Source: Osedax fenrisi
Lineage: Eukaryota > Annelida > Polychaeta > Sabellida > Siboglinidae
Length of the DNA: 64,000 nt
Reading direction: 5' to 3'
Assembly (NCBI GenBank): GCA_964019155.1
Contig: OZ025241.1
Location: forward strand, 59,534,717-59,598,716
In this document: positions 36,483 through 50,442 of the stretch, one piece after another
How the letters are laid out: each line of letters starts with the position of its first letter
How positions within the stretch are numbered: position 1 is the first letter of the stretch
Program-made: the position numbers and the translations under genes
Notes under the pieces: generated by a model
Told to the model about the DNA's origin: nothing
Databases searched by the model: none
The model's input: the letters and a program-made list of their open reading frames with translations, nothing else

Positions 36483-39015
36483 TTGTGTGTGTGTATGTGT
36501 GTGAATACATTAGTGTATGCATGCACTAGGTTATCTATTATAATTAGTAAACCAGTAGGCCGCACATAGTTCACGAGTGATGTATGTACTACTACCACGC
36601 TGATACACGTATTACCTATGTTAATCATTATTCATCATTACTAGGCTAATGTTAACAGTTATAGGCTTACACTATAGTATACGTATAGGTATACAGTAAA
36701 CTTTCTATTATTCACAATCAGCAAAATATGGAATATTTCTAGATCTACAAACCTGAGATATCTCTACTTAGTCTTATATATTTACTTAGGTACGAAATCA
36801 AACTTTATTTGTGTACGAATGATTATATATATTAAATACCTATAGGCAGTAGTGAATCGCCTAATGCTCCCTTAGCTATACACGTTACACACTGCTATAG
36901 ATATCACGCGTACACACGCGTAACTGTGCTGTAGCATCTCGTTCTCAGCGATGACGTCATACCGCTGATGACGCAATAACGCCGATGACGCAATCGTTAC
37001 AGATCACCTATACTGTGAGGCGATATGGGATGGATGGGGATGCTGGAACTTCACTAAGGCTGGAACCAAGGCTTTCATCTCGTGCCCCACTCATAAGATC
37101 GGATTCTCGCACTTTTGTTAGCATGCAGTTATTATACAAATACATATAATTTAATATTAATTTATTTAATGAAGTATGTTTTCTTAGTTTCTTGCTTTTT
37201 TCTTTCTTAATTTCGTTTTATTATCTCCCTTAATTAATTACCAGTAAGATTATCGATATAAATTTTAATGGCTGCCATCTTTTAAAGGCTAACATTATAT
37301 AACTATACTATTATGTAATTAATAGTATACTATATTATGTCAGTCGTGTTGTTTACATTGACTGTACTTGATTAAAGGAGTATTATGATAGTTACTAAGA
37401 TATATATATATATATATATATATGATATCAGATGTAAGTCATGCATTGACTGCGAAATAGATACGTCATATTTACATTATATGTTTTATATTATCTATAA
37501 CATTATATATATATAATATAATAATATTATCAACATATTGAAACTACTACATTTAATGATTACTTTCTTAATACTATATATAACTACATATCTCTAAGTA
37601 ACACACTTAGCTTTTTTATTTAATGAGCTATATTTTATTAAACATGTATTTCCGTAATGAAATATACCGATTCCATCATATATCTATTAAGGATAACAAC
37701 AATCTGAAAACACTAACCACTAACATAGAACAATAATTCGTTCGGTAATTCTTTAGTTCTCTGCCACCTCGACTATTGAACACATTCGTACCAAGTTAAT
37801 ACTATTAACTATCCTCTCTACCGCTACTTGGCACCACCGTAAAAACCGCTCAGCTATACAAACGACACTGTTAAAAATACCCCTTTAGTTTTCGATAAAT
37901 AAACCTTTAGTAAATGGTCCATTGCGTGAAGGGTTTTCAACCCTTTAGTAAAAGCTTTAACGAAACATGAATTATTTTACCATATAAAGAATAAACATAT
38001 TTTGAACTAATAATAACTAAAGGGTTTTTATAATATATTAACTAAAGGGTTTTGATCTTATTTTAACTAAGGGTTTTTGATATTATATCTACTAAAGGGT
38101 TTTTAACTTATATTATTGAACACAATTGATCTCAAATTGAACTACACGTATACGAGTTTCTGAGATAGACGAGTCCACTCCGATATCACAATGAATCACA
38201 CCTCACTTACGTGGCTCCCTCACGTGGATATCTTTCTCAACAAGTTATAAACTCTCTACCTTCAACATAATATATCAATCATCATACCCCTTCAACTCTC
38301 TCTATACGTTTAACCCCTTTACGCGACTTAATACCCGCCTTTATTTTCGTCATTAAAACATCCCCCTACCAATCTATCGCGATTTCTATTGAATATCTCA
38401 ATCATCTTGTCAGTCTCCTCACCTCAAATCTATATATAACACTAAACGAATGACGGAATTCGAAATTTATTTAACGTGACAATAAGCCATGAATCATCAT
38501 CACCATCATCATCATCATCATATATAGAATATTATCTATGACAACCATGGATTTATAAACCTTTCTATTATTATTATATTATCCATAACGGACACTACGT
38601 TCAGGCAACGATACCAGGCACTAGGTAACTGATACCATGTAATGTAAGTCGGTAGGGTTTATCATGCCCCTTAATACCGTACAGTATGATAATCAGTGAC
38701 GTCACCGTGACTCATCCGCATTAGGATTAAGTAGACCAAAGAAGTTACCTATATTACCGCTAATATATTAGGTTTCGCCCTTTAGACGTATATGAAGTAG
38801 ACATAGCTAATCGAAATAAAATCTGTTTACTTTGTAATGAAAAACCGGCTTTGTTGTTAGATATCATTTACAATCAAAGTGAAATGAATAACACCGAATT
38901 GTATATACATATATGTTTGATTCAGTGTTATGTCAATGCAATAACAATGTATGTTGAACGGTATCCCATTGTTGTTACATTGTGGTCAATCCACAAATTG
39001 TAAATATAAAAACAC

Positions 39016-39070
<55 letters not shown>

Positions 39071-39491
39071 TGTATGAAATAATGGAAATTTCATTTTAAA
39101 CCTTACAATTCAATGTAGTGATTAATATGTATTATGATTGAGAAATTAAAGTAATAATGTAATAGTTGTTGTGAAATATAATTAAATTTAAATATATTAG
39201 ATACCTTATATATTATATACCTATTATATACTATATTGCTACGATAGAGATACTATAGTTACCCCATGTGCGACGCACAGTGTTAGTAGACCATAGTACT
39301 AACAGGGAGCCCCCTATCGTTACTGTAGTGAAGGCCTCCCGGATATGCATGCCCGACGGAACCTGGTTCGTACATCCGCTCAGCAATAGACCTTGGTCTA
39401 ATTACTCGTCTTGCATCCACCAGGAGGAGCTACAGGTTAGGTGACGTCATGAACCGCTATTGCATGTAGAATGTTGATAGCGTTAGCATTC

Positions 39492-39538
<47 letters not shown>

Positions 39539-40323
39539 TATATATATAATTACTATATTAATAATCGTAAAGGAATAATTAGATTCGACAATTTATAATT
39601 CGAATTTTCTGCGTAAAAAACTTGGATTTCACGCATATTACATTTCGAATAGTAGTATACTAATACTGCTAATGTATATAACTAGATTAAGTTATTCGCC
39701 TACACGCCTAACACGGCACATCTCGCGAGATCACGCTACGCTAGCCATAGCGCTACACTATCGAGGACACGTGCTCGGTACTATCGAGTGTTACGTAACG
39801 CTCGCGTAGGTCACGTGGTATTCCGGTCACGTGTCACCAACACGAGCGCTCGCACGAGTCACGTGACATCAGCTAATCATTATCACGTGGTACAAGAGCG
39901 GTGCTAACGATCACCGTTAGCCTACTACTAACTATGCCCTCGAGCGTAACACTTACACACGAGCGAGTGTGTGGTATTAGTGCTAGTGCTAGTGCTAGTG
40001 GTAGTGCTATGTGTAGTCGTTATACACACAGACACGTAAGTTTACTTAATCGTATGGCCGCTGTACCGATATTCTAACGATAACTAAGCTTCTACTTATT
40101 ACTTTCCCTAGAATACATTTTATTTATATCGAAGAAACATTTCAGAATGCATAATAATAGTTATTTACTAATTAGACTTGTACACACTTTACAATACTCG
40201 AGTAACGTTATCCTTTAGAGAACCCTTTAACTCTTTAACTATAATATCATTAACCCAATAACAACACTATAACACCGTATGCCTTATATATAAGGAACAC
40301 GTGCAACATATATGAATATATAT

Positions 40324-40375
<52 letters not shown>

Positions 40376-43300
40376 CACACATACACTCAATACTCATATA
40401 CCAAACCACACTAACCCGATGGAACGCAGTAACCCCCGACCCCTGACCCCCGACTATCACGCATGACAGGACGAATACGTGATAGGCTACACTCACATCA
40501 TCGGTTACGCTGTCTCCGTATTGTTCTCATTGTTGGCTTTGTTCATCTTCACCTACTTCCGGTTAGTCCAGCCTCCCCAGCCTCCCTATACTCCCCCATC
40601 TATTCGTCGTCAACGTTGTTACCGTGGTTACCATCTAGCCGAGCGCTGTGAACACGCGTTAACGCATGTGCGCATGTCTGCGGTTAAGCCCCGCCCATCT
40701 TATATCTATTTACTGTAGGTCTTTCTAAAGCATCCGTTTATTTTGTTTAAAAATACTTATACGGATTGTTTGAATATTAATAACTATAAAATCGATTATT
40801 CAACTAATATAATCTAGTTAATTTCTGATATAACTACATTATTAAAACAAATACTGTTACGTTTTGAAACATATATTTAAATTTGATATAAATAATAATA
40901 TTATCAAGGACATTGATATTATGTCATGTCCTTGACATTATGTTAAATACATTTTTCATTCAAATAATGCGCCACATCTTAATAATTAATACACTTTATT
41001 CCAGTCATACGGGGCTTGGCTCTGCAGCAATATCTATCTCTATCTATATATTTTCCTTTCTCTGAATATTTAACCAATCATATCTTCTCTCTTTCTATTT
41101 ATTTGCATGTAAGAAGTACTTTCATCGCTTAATTTAGATGTATCATATATAAATGCTGCAGTGCCACACATTATTATTATGAAGTATAAGTAGTATGATA
41201 TTAATACAATTACTCACATACATTAATTTATATATTTATATTAAGTATAAATACTGATATAGGTATGCAACTAATAAAATATATACACAATAATAAAATA
41301 TATACACTATACACAATAATAGTAATAATAGTAACTATTCATATATATATGTGTGTATGTGTGTGAATATGTGCGTGTGGGTGTGAGTATATGTGTGTAT
41401 ATATGTGTGTGTATATCGTACGACGTATACATCATGTATAGCGTATACGTTAAGATGGGCTAGCATATTAAATATTTCAGGTTCACTAATTCTTTTTTAT
41501 AAACATATAGATTAATAATAGATGTAAATAAATTTAAAAAAAATTTCTAAAAAAAACAAGTTTGTAATTTAACTTTGTCCTTAAAATTCATATTATATAA
41601 TACACAAGATTTCCTATAGAACTATAGTATAATATAGTATACATCATGAAGTCACATAACATCTCACAGAGTGATCGTACCTACTTATTGTATTAACATC
41701 TTTTTCCCTTTCTTGGTCCAATTTTATTAGATATAATCTTAAATTCCTTTAATAATATAACTTTTGTATAGGCTATAGGAAACCACAATGAATAATTGTC
41801 ACAGTAATTATTAACTTAAAAGTCGCTGTTCGGTATTTCTATTATTTACATATCTCATAAATATCAACTACATAAATAACTATGTAATTATTCACACTTT
41901 TTAATGAGCTTAATAAATCATTAAAGGCATAATGGTAGTATACCTATAGCTATAGCTACAAACTATAGTTACATAGTCTAGTATACTAGATATACTAGCA
42001 TGTATATATGCTATAGTATACACTACAGTGCCTACTATAGTATCCACTCTATAAAGTATAGTATACACTATAGTGCCATATCGACTATTGCAGTGGCTGC
42101 CGTACAATGTATGTGACATTATTGACTTCATTCAATACAAATATTGAATGAAATAAATACGTAGATTATAAACAAATATACTCTTGTATGTATGTATTAT
42201 ATCGGTCTTAATTCGATATAACAATAGGGATACTGTTATATCGAAATTCGATATATAATATATATATATTTTACATTTTTCGGTTTTCGGACTGCGAACT
42301 GTGCTTATAAAGCAATTTGCCGTCCATATATATATAAAGATGTAGGGAGAGTGTTCCAGGAGTATGGGACGGATATTGACCAGGCGCGAGTTGAATGTAA
42401 GTTGTGTTTAGGAGGAAGTTGAAGTAGAAAAGTATTGGTGGAGCGTGTAGTGGTACTAGTTGGTAATGTAAGTTTGAGTATGGATGCTAGGTAGTCAGGA
42501 TAGTCATTGTGGATTGCTTTATGGATAGAGTGTTATAGATGATTATATGGCGTACACGGTATACCGGTGCCGTATACGACATACAGGTATCCAGTGGAGT
42601 TTAGCTAGACATGGATATATATGAGTATGGGAGTATTTTGGAATGTTGAATATACACCTAGCTATAGAATTTTGATGAATTTCGAGTTTAGTAATATACG
42701 ATGAGGGGGTATTGTAAAGGGTAACATTGCATTAGTCGAATGGAGGTAGGATTTAGGCAGAAGCTATAATAGTAGCGGTGGATATAGATATTGAATGACG
42801 AATAAGGCGTAGTGAATGTAGTTGATAGTTTAGTAGTTTGGTTATGTGGGAAAGTTATCTATACAAATTAAAAGTATACTTTTAATATATATTATCAAAT
42901 ATAATACCAAGATTTTTGACATGCGTTGAGTACATTATGAGCTATCTATTAATGTTGATTAGAGGGGGAGTTGGTAAAGTTTTACTTCGGAGTGGAAGGT
43001 ACCTTCCATGAATGAAGATAACCTCGGTTTTAATTGGATTAAAGACGGGGAGTTTATTGTTAGCCAGTTATGAATGTTAGTAATAGTATAGGAAAGGATG
43101 TCAGGTGCACAATTTTCATTTTCTGTACATTTTACATAAAGTTGTATGTAGTCCGCATATGTATGGAAGCTAACTGGAGAATTCGAGATAAGGTGGAGAA
43201 GGGAAATTATGTAAATGTTAAATAGTATTGGTCCAAGGACTGACACTTGGGGAATACCGTGTATTACATATCGGGAAGATGAACGTGTTGAGTGAACTAA

Positions 43301-43600
43301 AACTTAGGAAGTTCGGTTAATTATGAATGAGGATGGTCATATATATGTGCAGTACCAGTGATGTATATATATACATGTAAGACGATGTATGGTAATCGAG
43401 TGGTCAATAGTGTCGAACGCGGAGGAGAGGTCAAGTAGTGTGAGGATTGTTCCATTTTTATTATTAAGATTGGTGAGAATATCGCTGGATATCTTCGCTA
43501 GTGCGGTTTCTGTTGATTTGGAAGGAAGATATGCGCTTTGGAAGATGTGAGGGATTTTGTGTGATATTAAATAAGAAGTTAGTTTCGCGACGATTCGTTC

Positions 43601-43651
<51 letters not shown>

Positions 43652-45532
43652 AGCTATAGTGTAACTATACTATTTAGTAATATAGAAATACTAATTATAT
43701 GAATAGAACATATAGTTTTGGCATTTTTTTACGAAATATCTCAGAGTATACTATAGGCTACCTATATGTCGTTTTTTGAAGGTATATAATACATATTATA
43801 CATTACATACAATATATATTATTAATATTTTTAAATTATATATTGCCTATTTAAAAAATAATATTAATATTTTGTGAAATCATCATCTGACAGGTAATAG
43901 GATTGTATTTCGATATTAAATAAATTGTGTTTCGATATTAGATCATATATTACATCATACGCATGAGTGATACTATATATATATATATATATATGTGTGT
44001 GAGTGTGTATCTATATAACACCACGTATATAACTATACATAACCCGTAGGACTACAGTTGTATTGATGATATATATAAAACTATATGCGATGTTTTATCT
44101 CCTCGTATTTATATAAGTGTACAATGTATAATGTACACTGTATAATACAGTGTATATTGTATAATGTATACGCACCTACATAAACATTCGCACAACGAAC
44201 AATGTATATACACACAGTGTTCGTATATATATACATGGCATTATAAAGATTCATTGAAAGTACCTACTTTATATACATACATAACAACATAACAACATTA
44301 TTATGTAGGTACGGTAATTGCTGCGCTAACAACGCTAGTGGAATACTGTACAGTAGATTACGCAACATGTAAACAACTCCTTCGTAACACAAGTCTATTA
44401 CGCGTAGTATTAGTAGTATAACGATGACGTCACGCGGTGTCTAGTCGAGTGGCGACACTCAGCGGACCACTAAAGTACTAATTATATATCACGTGACCAC
44501 ATGCTCCCCGAGCCCAGAGAGAGATTGAGACCCGTACACACATACACACATACATACACACATACACACATACACATACATACACACACTCGTTGATAAC
44601 AGAGGCGGAGGACAATGTCACGTGGTCTCATAATGAGGACATGATTTCCTACTGTGGCTCTATGTCCTCTCACGTCCTCACGGGCATATTAGTCATTCGT
44701 ATTCCCATGAGATCCGCATGGGAAGCGTTCTTTGCCGATTATTATATTATACATATATTAATTAATAACATATATATATATATTTATATATATATATATA
44801 TATATATATAGTACGAACTGACCGAAAAGCAATTTGTTTATCGAATACTGGTCCAATGCTGTGGAGCAGATTACCACAACAAATAAGAGACATTACTAAA
44901 TTGAATAATTTTAAAACAATTTTTAAATCATTTATGATATCGTCTTATTCATTTTAATTTTATATTTTAGATATCCTATTTTGAATTATTGTATTATGTG
45001 ATATATTAATAAATATATTGGCTACCTTATATTATCAGTATGTATCAGTATTTATTGTATTTATTTTATTTTATAATTTTATAGTTTTATAGCTTTTAGT
45101 TTTATATAGTTTTTTTTATATTTTTAATTTGTTATACAATTTTTAATGTTAGTGTTTTATTGGTTTATATTTTGTTAGGTACATATTATTCAATTATTTA
45201 TTTTAAATACACGATGAGAATGATTGTGGGGTTTTTTGGAATTTTATTTTATTTTAATTTTTGTATTTTGTTTTAAATTTATTATTTTATATACCTTAAT
45301 TACTTACATATTAAATTTTATTTTAATTTTATTTAATATTCTATCAGTATTATTTTCTATTCGGGAAGTCAAATTGTTATTTTAAATATTAAATATAATA
45401 TATTCACGAGTACTTTGTATTGATTCTTTATGTGGCCGGTAATGGTTCGTGTCGGGGTTGAGGATGCAATTGTTGTGTGGGGGCAATTGTTGCCAGTGAT
45501 CTTACTATTGTATAAGTGTCCTACTTCACTGT

Positions 45533-45581
<49 letters not shown>

Positions 45582-45786
45582 CCGTATATAGAGCATTTCT
45601 ATAGTGAGCTCTAGCGAAGGACATCGCGTTATTGAATTGTCCTCAAGGAAGTGTCCTTGATGTCCTTGTTAATATATTATACTGTAACAGTGTTATCAAC
45701 GAATAGGTGTCAATAACAATATATCTAGGTAAAGCTATTGTTATAGCAGTGTAATATTTATAGTATGTTACTTAATACCATACAAG

Positions 45787-45836
<50 letters not shown>

Positions 45837-48672
45837 ATATATAATTATTCTAACAAAATGTAGGATGTAAATATATAATAGATAATAAATTGAATAATAA
45901 ATAATAAATGTGTGGCAGTATTTGCCGGTTCGCGTATTAAATATGATTCAGATAAACGACGTTTACCACGCTGGCATGAATACAACACTTATAAGCATGC
46001 CACTCCATCTACCGTCCTTTATCCGTACTTCCTGTATACATATAAATATATATATATATAAATTTATATTTATATATTTACATATATATCTATAAGTATA
46101 CATATATAATCATGTATATATGCATTTTTATTTGCTACGCATGCGTGAATGTCCCACTTTAGCCACGCCTCTTTAGGGTTGGATTACGTAACCGAACATC
46201 CGGTTGGTCGAGTGGAAGAGGTGGCGGCGGTGTTGGTGGGGGTGATACCTCAAGTCCCTCTTCGTATTGCAGTATGTCGATAAGGTTCCGCCGTCAACAG
46301 ACCACCTTACAATTCAAACCGCTCACTCTACCCGCACACACACGCACGTACGCACATACATAGGCAAATGCGTACGTATAGAAGTAGTTACTCGTTGTTC
46401 GTAATATAAACGCTGAAATGCTGAAAAATGCAATGCGAAATTAATTGGCCGTTATTTTTTATAATTGTTTATATATCCATATATGGATATACTATATAAG
46501 GAGTATACTATAGTAACCATATCCATAATAGGGTTATTATTTAGTAGTTGTATTCTGTTGTTTATATTGCTAATATCTTTCTTGTTGTTGTTGTTGTTGT
46601 TGTTGTTTTTGTTGTTGTTGTTTATGTTGTTGTTGTTGTTGTTATAGTAGATGTTGTTGTTATTGTTATTTATTTTTTTCATATAAATTATATTTTTAGG
46701 AAATATGATTATTATAATAAATAACATTTGTAAAATTAGAAATTATTTAAATTAAAATTAAAATATTAACAAATATGACCGAATTTTAATATTGACCTAT
46801 ATTAACTTATAAATATACAATTCCGTTGTATTCGATACTGTAGATGTGTTATATACGATTGCAGACGGATCATGCATGTTACCCGACTGTACTCTTATTA
46901 CCGATATATATCTTTGTGCAAATAAAATATAATCATAAGTTTATAGTAATTCACAATCGATTCATTTAATTACAAATTATAAAGTTTTTTAATATGTTAT
47001 AATTAAGAATTATATTATTTAATATATTATATCCATAGATTTATAGTTTACATTTAAACTATAAATCTATGATTATATCAGATACATTTATCAATAAGCA
47101 ACATGTCGTATAAGATAATATATAAAGCAATTAAATTATAAAATATCATTCAAAAAACTTATTAAAAAATTATTTATTTAGTTAATACAAAAATTGCATT
47201 TAATTTTTATATTTCGTTTATGCGTAAATTGTAAATGGAATATTCAAATATTTCGAAATTATATATTCTATAATTACAGTCATATTCAGAGAGAGTATAA
47301 TCAAATACAATGAGCTTTATTATAACCAAGGGTATGTAATTTATACCGTTCTTACTTTATATGCATGTATACACATTAAGTAATGTTTTTCGATTAGCTA
47401 ATATGTGTAGGTAGCCACCCGCATGTTCCTTCTTCCCCCTGTCCTTCATATTTATCCATATACTCCTCCTCCTCCTCCTCCTCCTCCTCCTGCTCCTCCT
47501 CCTCCTCCTCCTCCTCCTCCTCCTCCTCCTCCTCCTCCTCCTCCTCCTCCTCCTCCTCCTCCTCCTCCTCCTCCTCCTCCTCCTCCTCCTCCTCCTCCTC
47601 CTCCTCCTCCTCCTCCTCCTCCTCCTCCTCCTCCTCCTCCTCCTCCTCCTCCTCCTCCTCCTCCTCCTCCTCCTCCTCCTGCTCCTCCTCCAACACCTAC
47701 ATCTTCAACAGACAACTAAAATGCGACCGTATCCGTATACACCAGAACCTGTTTACTGCCTATATAATGTCGGGAAGCGTTTGGATAATCTACTATCTTT
47801 GCGTGGTATTCGACGCCGAAGTCATGTACTCTAATCCGGTTAGCCTACATGGGTATTATCGCTCAAGGGCGGTAATATATGTACATGGGCGATAATGCGT
47901 ACAATAATTGATAAGTAATAGGCGGGTATGGTTACCGTGTACTTTAACTTTCACTCATAACAAGTATTGCAATACATTCAGTTGCAATTATATATCATAT
48001 ATTATATATCTAGTGTTTAGCAATGAGTTTTTCAAGGATTTGTAAGTTGGGGGGGGGTTACTTACTTTACCTTACCAGGTCGAGCTTGCTCGGGGGGGGG
48101 GGGAGGTTAAAACAATATATTAGTATACCTATAGGTATGTAAAATAATTATATATGAAAAACCATCTTATAAAATAATCGTGTGCTTATTTATACTAAAT
48201 AGGACAATGATATAATTGGTTATGAATAAATCTTATTTTGTGTAGGCAAAATTAGAAAGTACCCTATAGGATTAGAAAGTATACTTAGGGTCAACAAATA
48301 CTAGTGGGGGGCAGTTGACCACAAAAAAAGGCACTGGTGATTATCAATAATATATACATATGTAAAACGAATGCACAATATACACATGCATGTATTCATG
48401 TATATATATATATATATACATCAATAACATTATTATTTATACTTACCTACACGTCAATATCTGAATTCATAAGTAACGTGGCAGCTGTGTAAGCTAATGA
48501 AGTTAGTTATCAGTTGTGTATATTACTTTAGGTATGAGTGTACAGTCACTGTACAGTGTACACATACTAGGTTTATATTATGCCCTATAGGGCTCTATTT
48601 GTATATTTAAGTTTATAATTATGTATTGTAAAATTAAATAGTTTATTTTAATTATAAGTTAGACTTAATATA

Positions 48673-48712
<40 letters not shown>

Positions 48713-50391
48713 CCATATATAATATACTATATAAATGTATACATGTATACTACACGCATATTATACTCCGGTATTACATTAAATAATAGTGTGTACTAAA
48801 GCTTCATTATATGTTTAAATTGACACGAATAACATATCTAAATACTAATTAAGAAATAGTTTAAATATAATTTATATGTAGTATGTATTATCTACATTAA
48901 TTATGTTGAACACATGTGGGTGAATAATGTCGGAATGTCAACAACCCGACCGTCAACAAACTATCCCCGTAACAAAACATTAGTATATTACCTTACGTTA
49001 ACCCGGGGCTATACATGCAACTGTCTAGATGTCGTGTGACCTAGATCTAGATACGAGGTCGTACTTTGACCTACTTAAGACGGTCACGTGACATCTATTG
49101 TTACCGATGACATCGTTGTAACACCCATGGGTGTAGAGGCGGCTCCGGCGTAGCGTTGTTGTAAAACAATACATCTCTACATCTCAGAGAATGTCGCATT
49201 GATTTATGACAATACATTGCTACGACTGCATCAATTATATCGTTCTAACTCTCCTATATCTCTTTCTCTCTCAAGTATCACCCTCAATTTCTCTCCAACT
49301 CTCTTTATCTCCAATATATCACACTATCTCTCTCTAACTCTCCTCTATTACTATCTTTATCACCCTCACTCTTTCTCCAACTATCCTCTATCACTATAGT
49401 GATATATCTTTATTACCCTCACTTTCTCCCAAACTCTCTTTCTCTCTTATATATTACAATACATCTCTCTCTAACTCTCCTCTATCACTATCTCTCACAT
49501 CATCACGTTCTCTAACCCTCCATTAAAATCACTCTCAATACCTATCCCTATATATATCCCTATCTATGTCTATTGTATACATATAAGTGATTACGCATAC
49601 GAAATACTGGTTGATGATAAATAGTATTCAATATAACCTAAAAGAGAGATAGAGAGAGAGAGTAGTTGTTTTAAATAACACTATTATTCGTGAATCTAAA
49701 TTTTCTAAAGTTGTATGAAAATTAAATGTACTAACTGTACCTATAATATTACACGTTCTAAATATTTAAATATGAATTTGAATATATAGTTGAATATAAT
49801 TTCATATGTACACTTATCACTAAAAGTATTAGTTTATGTATATAAATAAACACATATAATCAACAACCGCTTATTCAAATACGAAGGGACCGACACCATA
49901 TTTATGAGATATCGAGTTTCTGACTTCTCGAATTATTTAATCATGTTCGTTAATCATATAATTATATATGTTAATTTATATACATAAAATATATTTGTAG
50001 CTATCATAATTCTTACAGTTACACATACACACATGTAAAAAACCGAATTATCACTTGTAAATATTATTATTTATCGAAGTTTCTGAGATAGATATAGTCT
50101 AATTTAGTGGGAGTTGAATGTATACATAATTAAAAAAGCTACACCTATATAATGGGATGGTTGTATAACGCATCACGAATCTGGGCTGTTCTCGAAGGAA
50201 GATTACCGTACTTGTCTGATCTAGATATTGTTGTTTATACGTCGCGGCCTCCTACATCAACATCGACATTGACATCGACATCAATGTTTACATTGTGTCG
50301 TCTGCGACTTGCAACGTTATATAACACCTACGTGTGATGAACGCTAAGTGTGATGCGAGTTATCAAGTTTCAAGTGTTCAATATAAATATA

Positions 50392-50442
<51 letters not shown>

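Larger units (their letters stand above)
40562..47711 (+). other. Intron 4 (7,150 bp)
   Basis: The largest intron. It holds an antisense CR1-like LINE fragment (42340-43605), a sense LINE tail (44813-44957), (TA)n tracts at 43602-43647, 44769-44810, 45536-45578 and 45790-45834, CA tracts near 41350-41415 and 44535-44590, a (TTG)n run at 46582-46676 and the (CTC)n tract at its 3' end. A TTCGATATAACA inverted repeat sits at 42217-42251. Confidence 0.88.

Noticed and set aside
39306..39435. Exon 3 starting at the nearer acceptor AACAG (39305)
   Set aside because: Would enter in phase 2, while exon 2 leaves in phase 1; the acceptor at 39280 fits.
40463..40718. Plus-strand ORFs of 62 and 79 residues at exon 4
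   Set aside because: Both read past the GTTAGT donor; only the 40470-40561 part in one frame belongs to the receptor.
47394..47719. PolyP, polyE and polyG ORFs
   Set aside because: Translations of the (CTC)n microsatellite that forms the intron end before exon 5.
50152..50337. 61-codon ORF in intron 5
   Set aside because: Includes an ACATCGACATTG repeat, has no homology I recognise, and does not fit the receptor exon order or phases.
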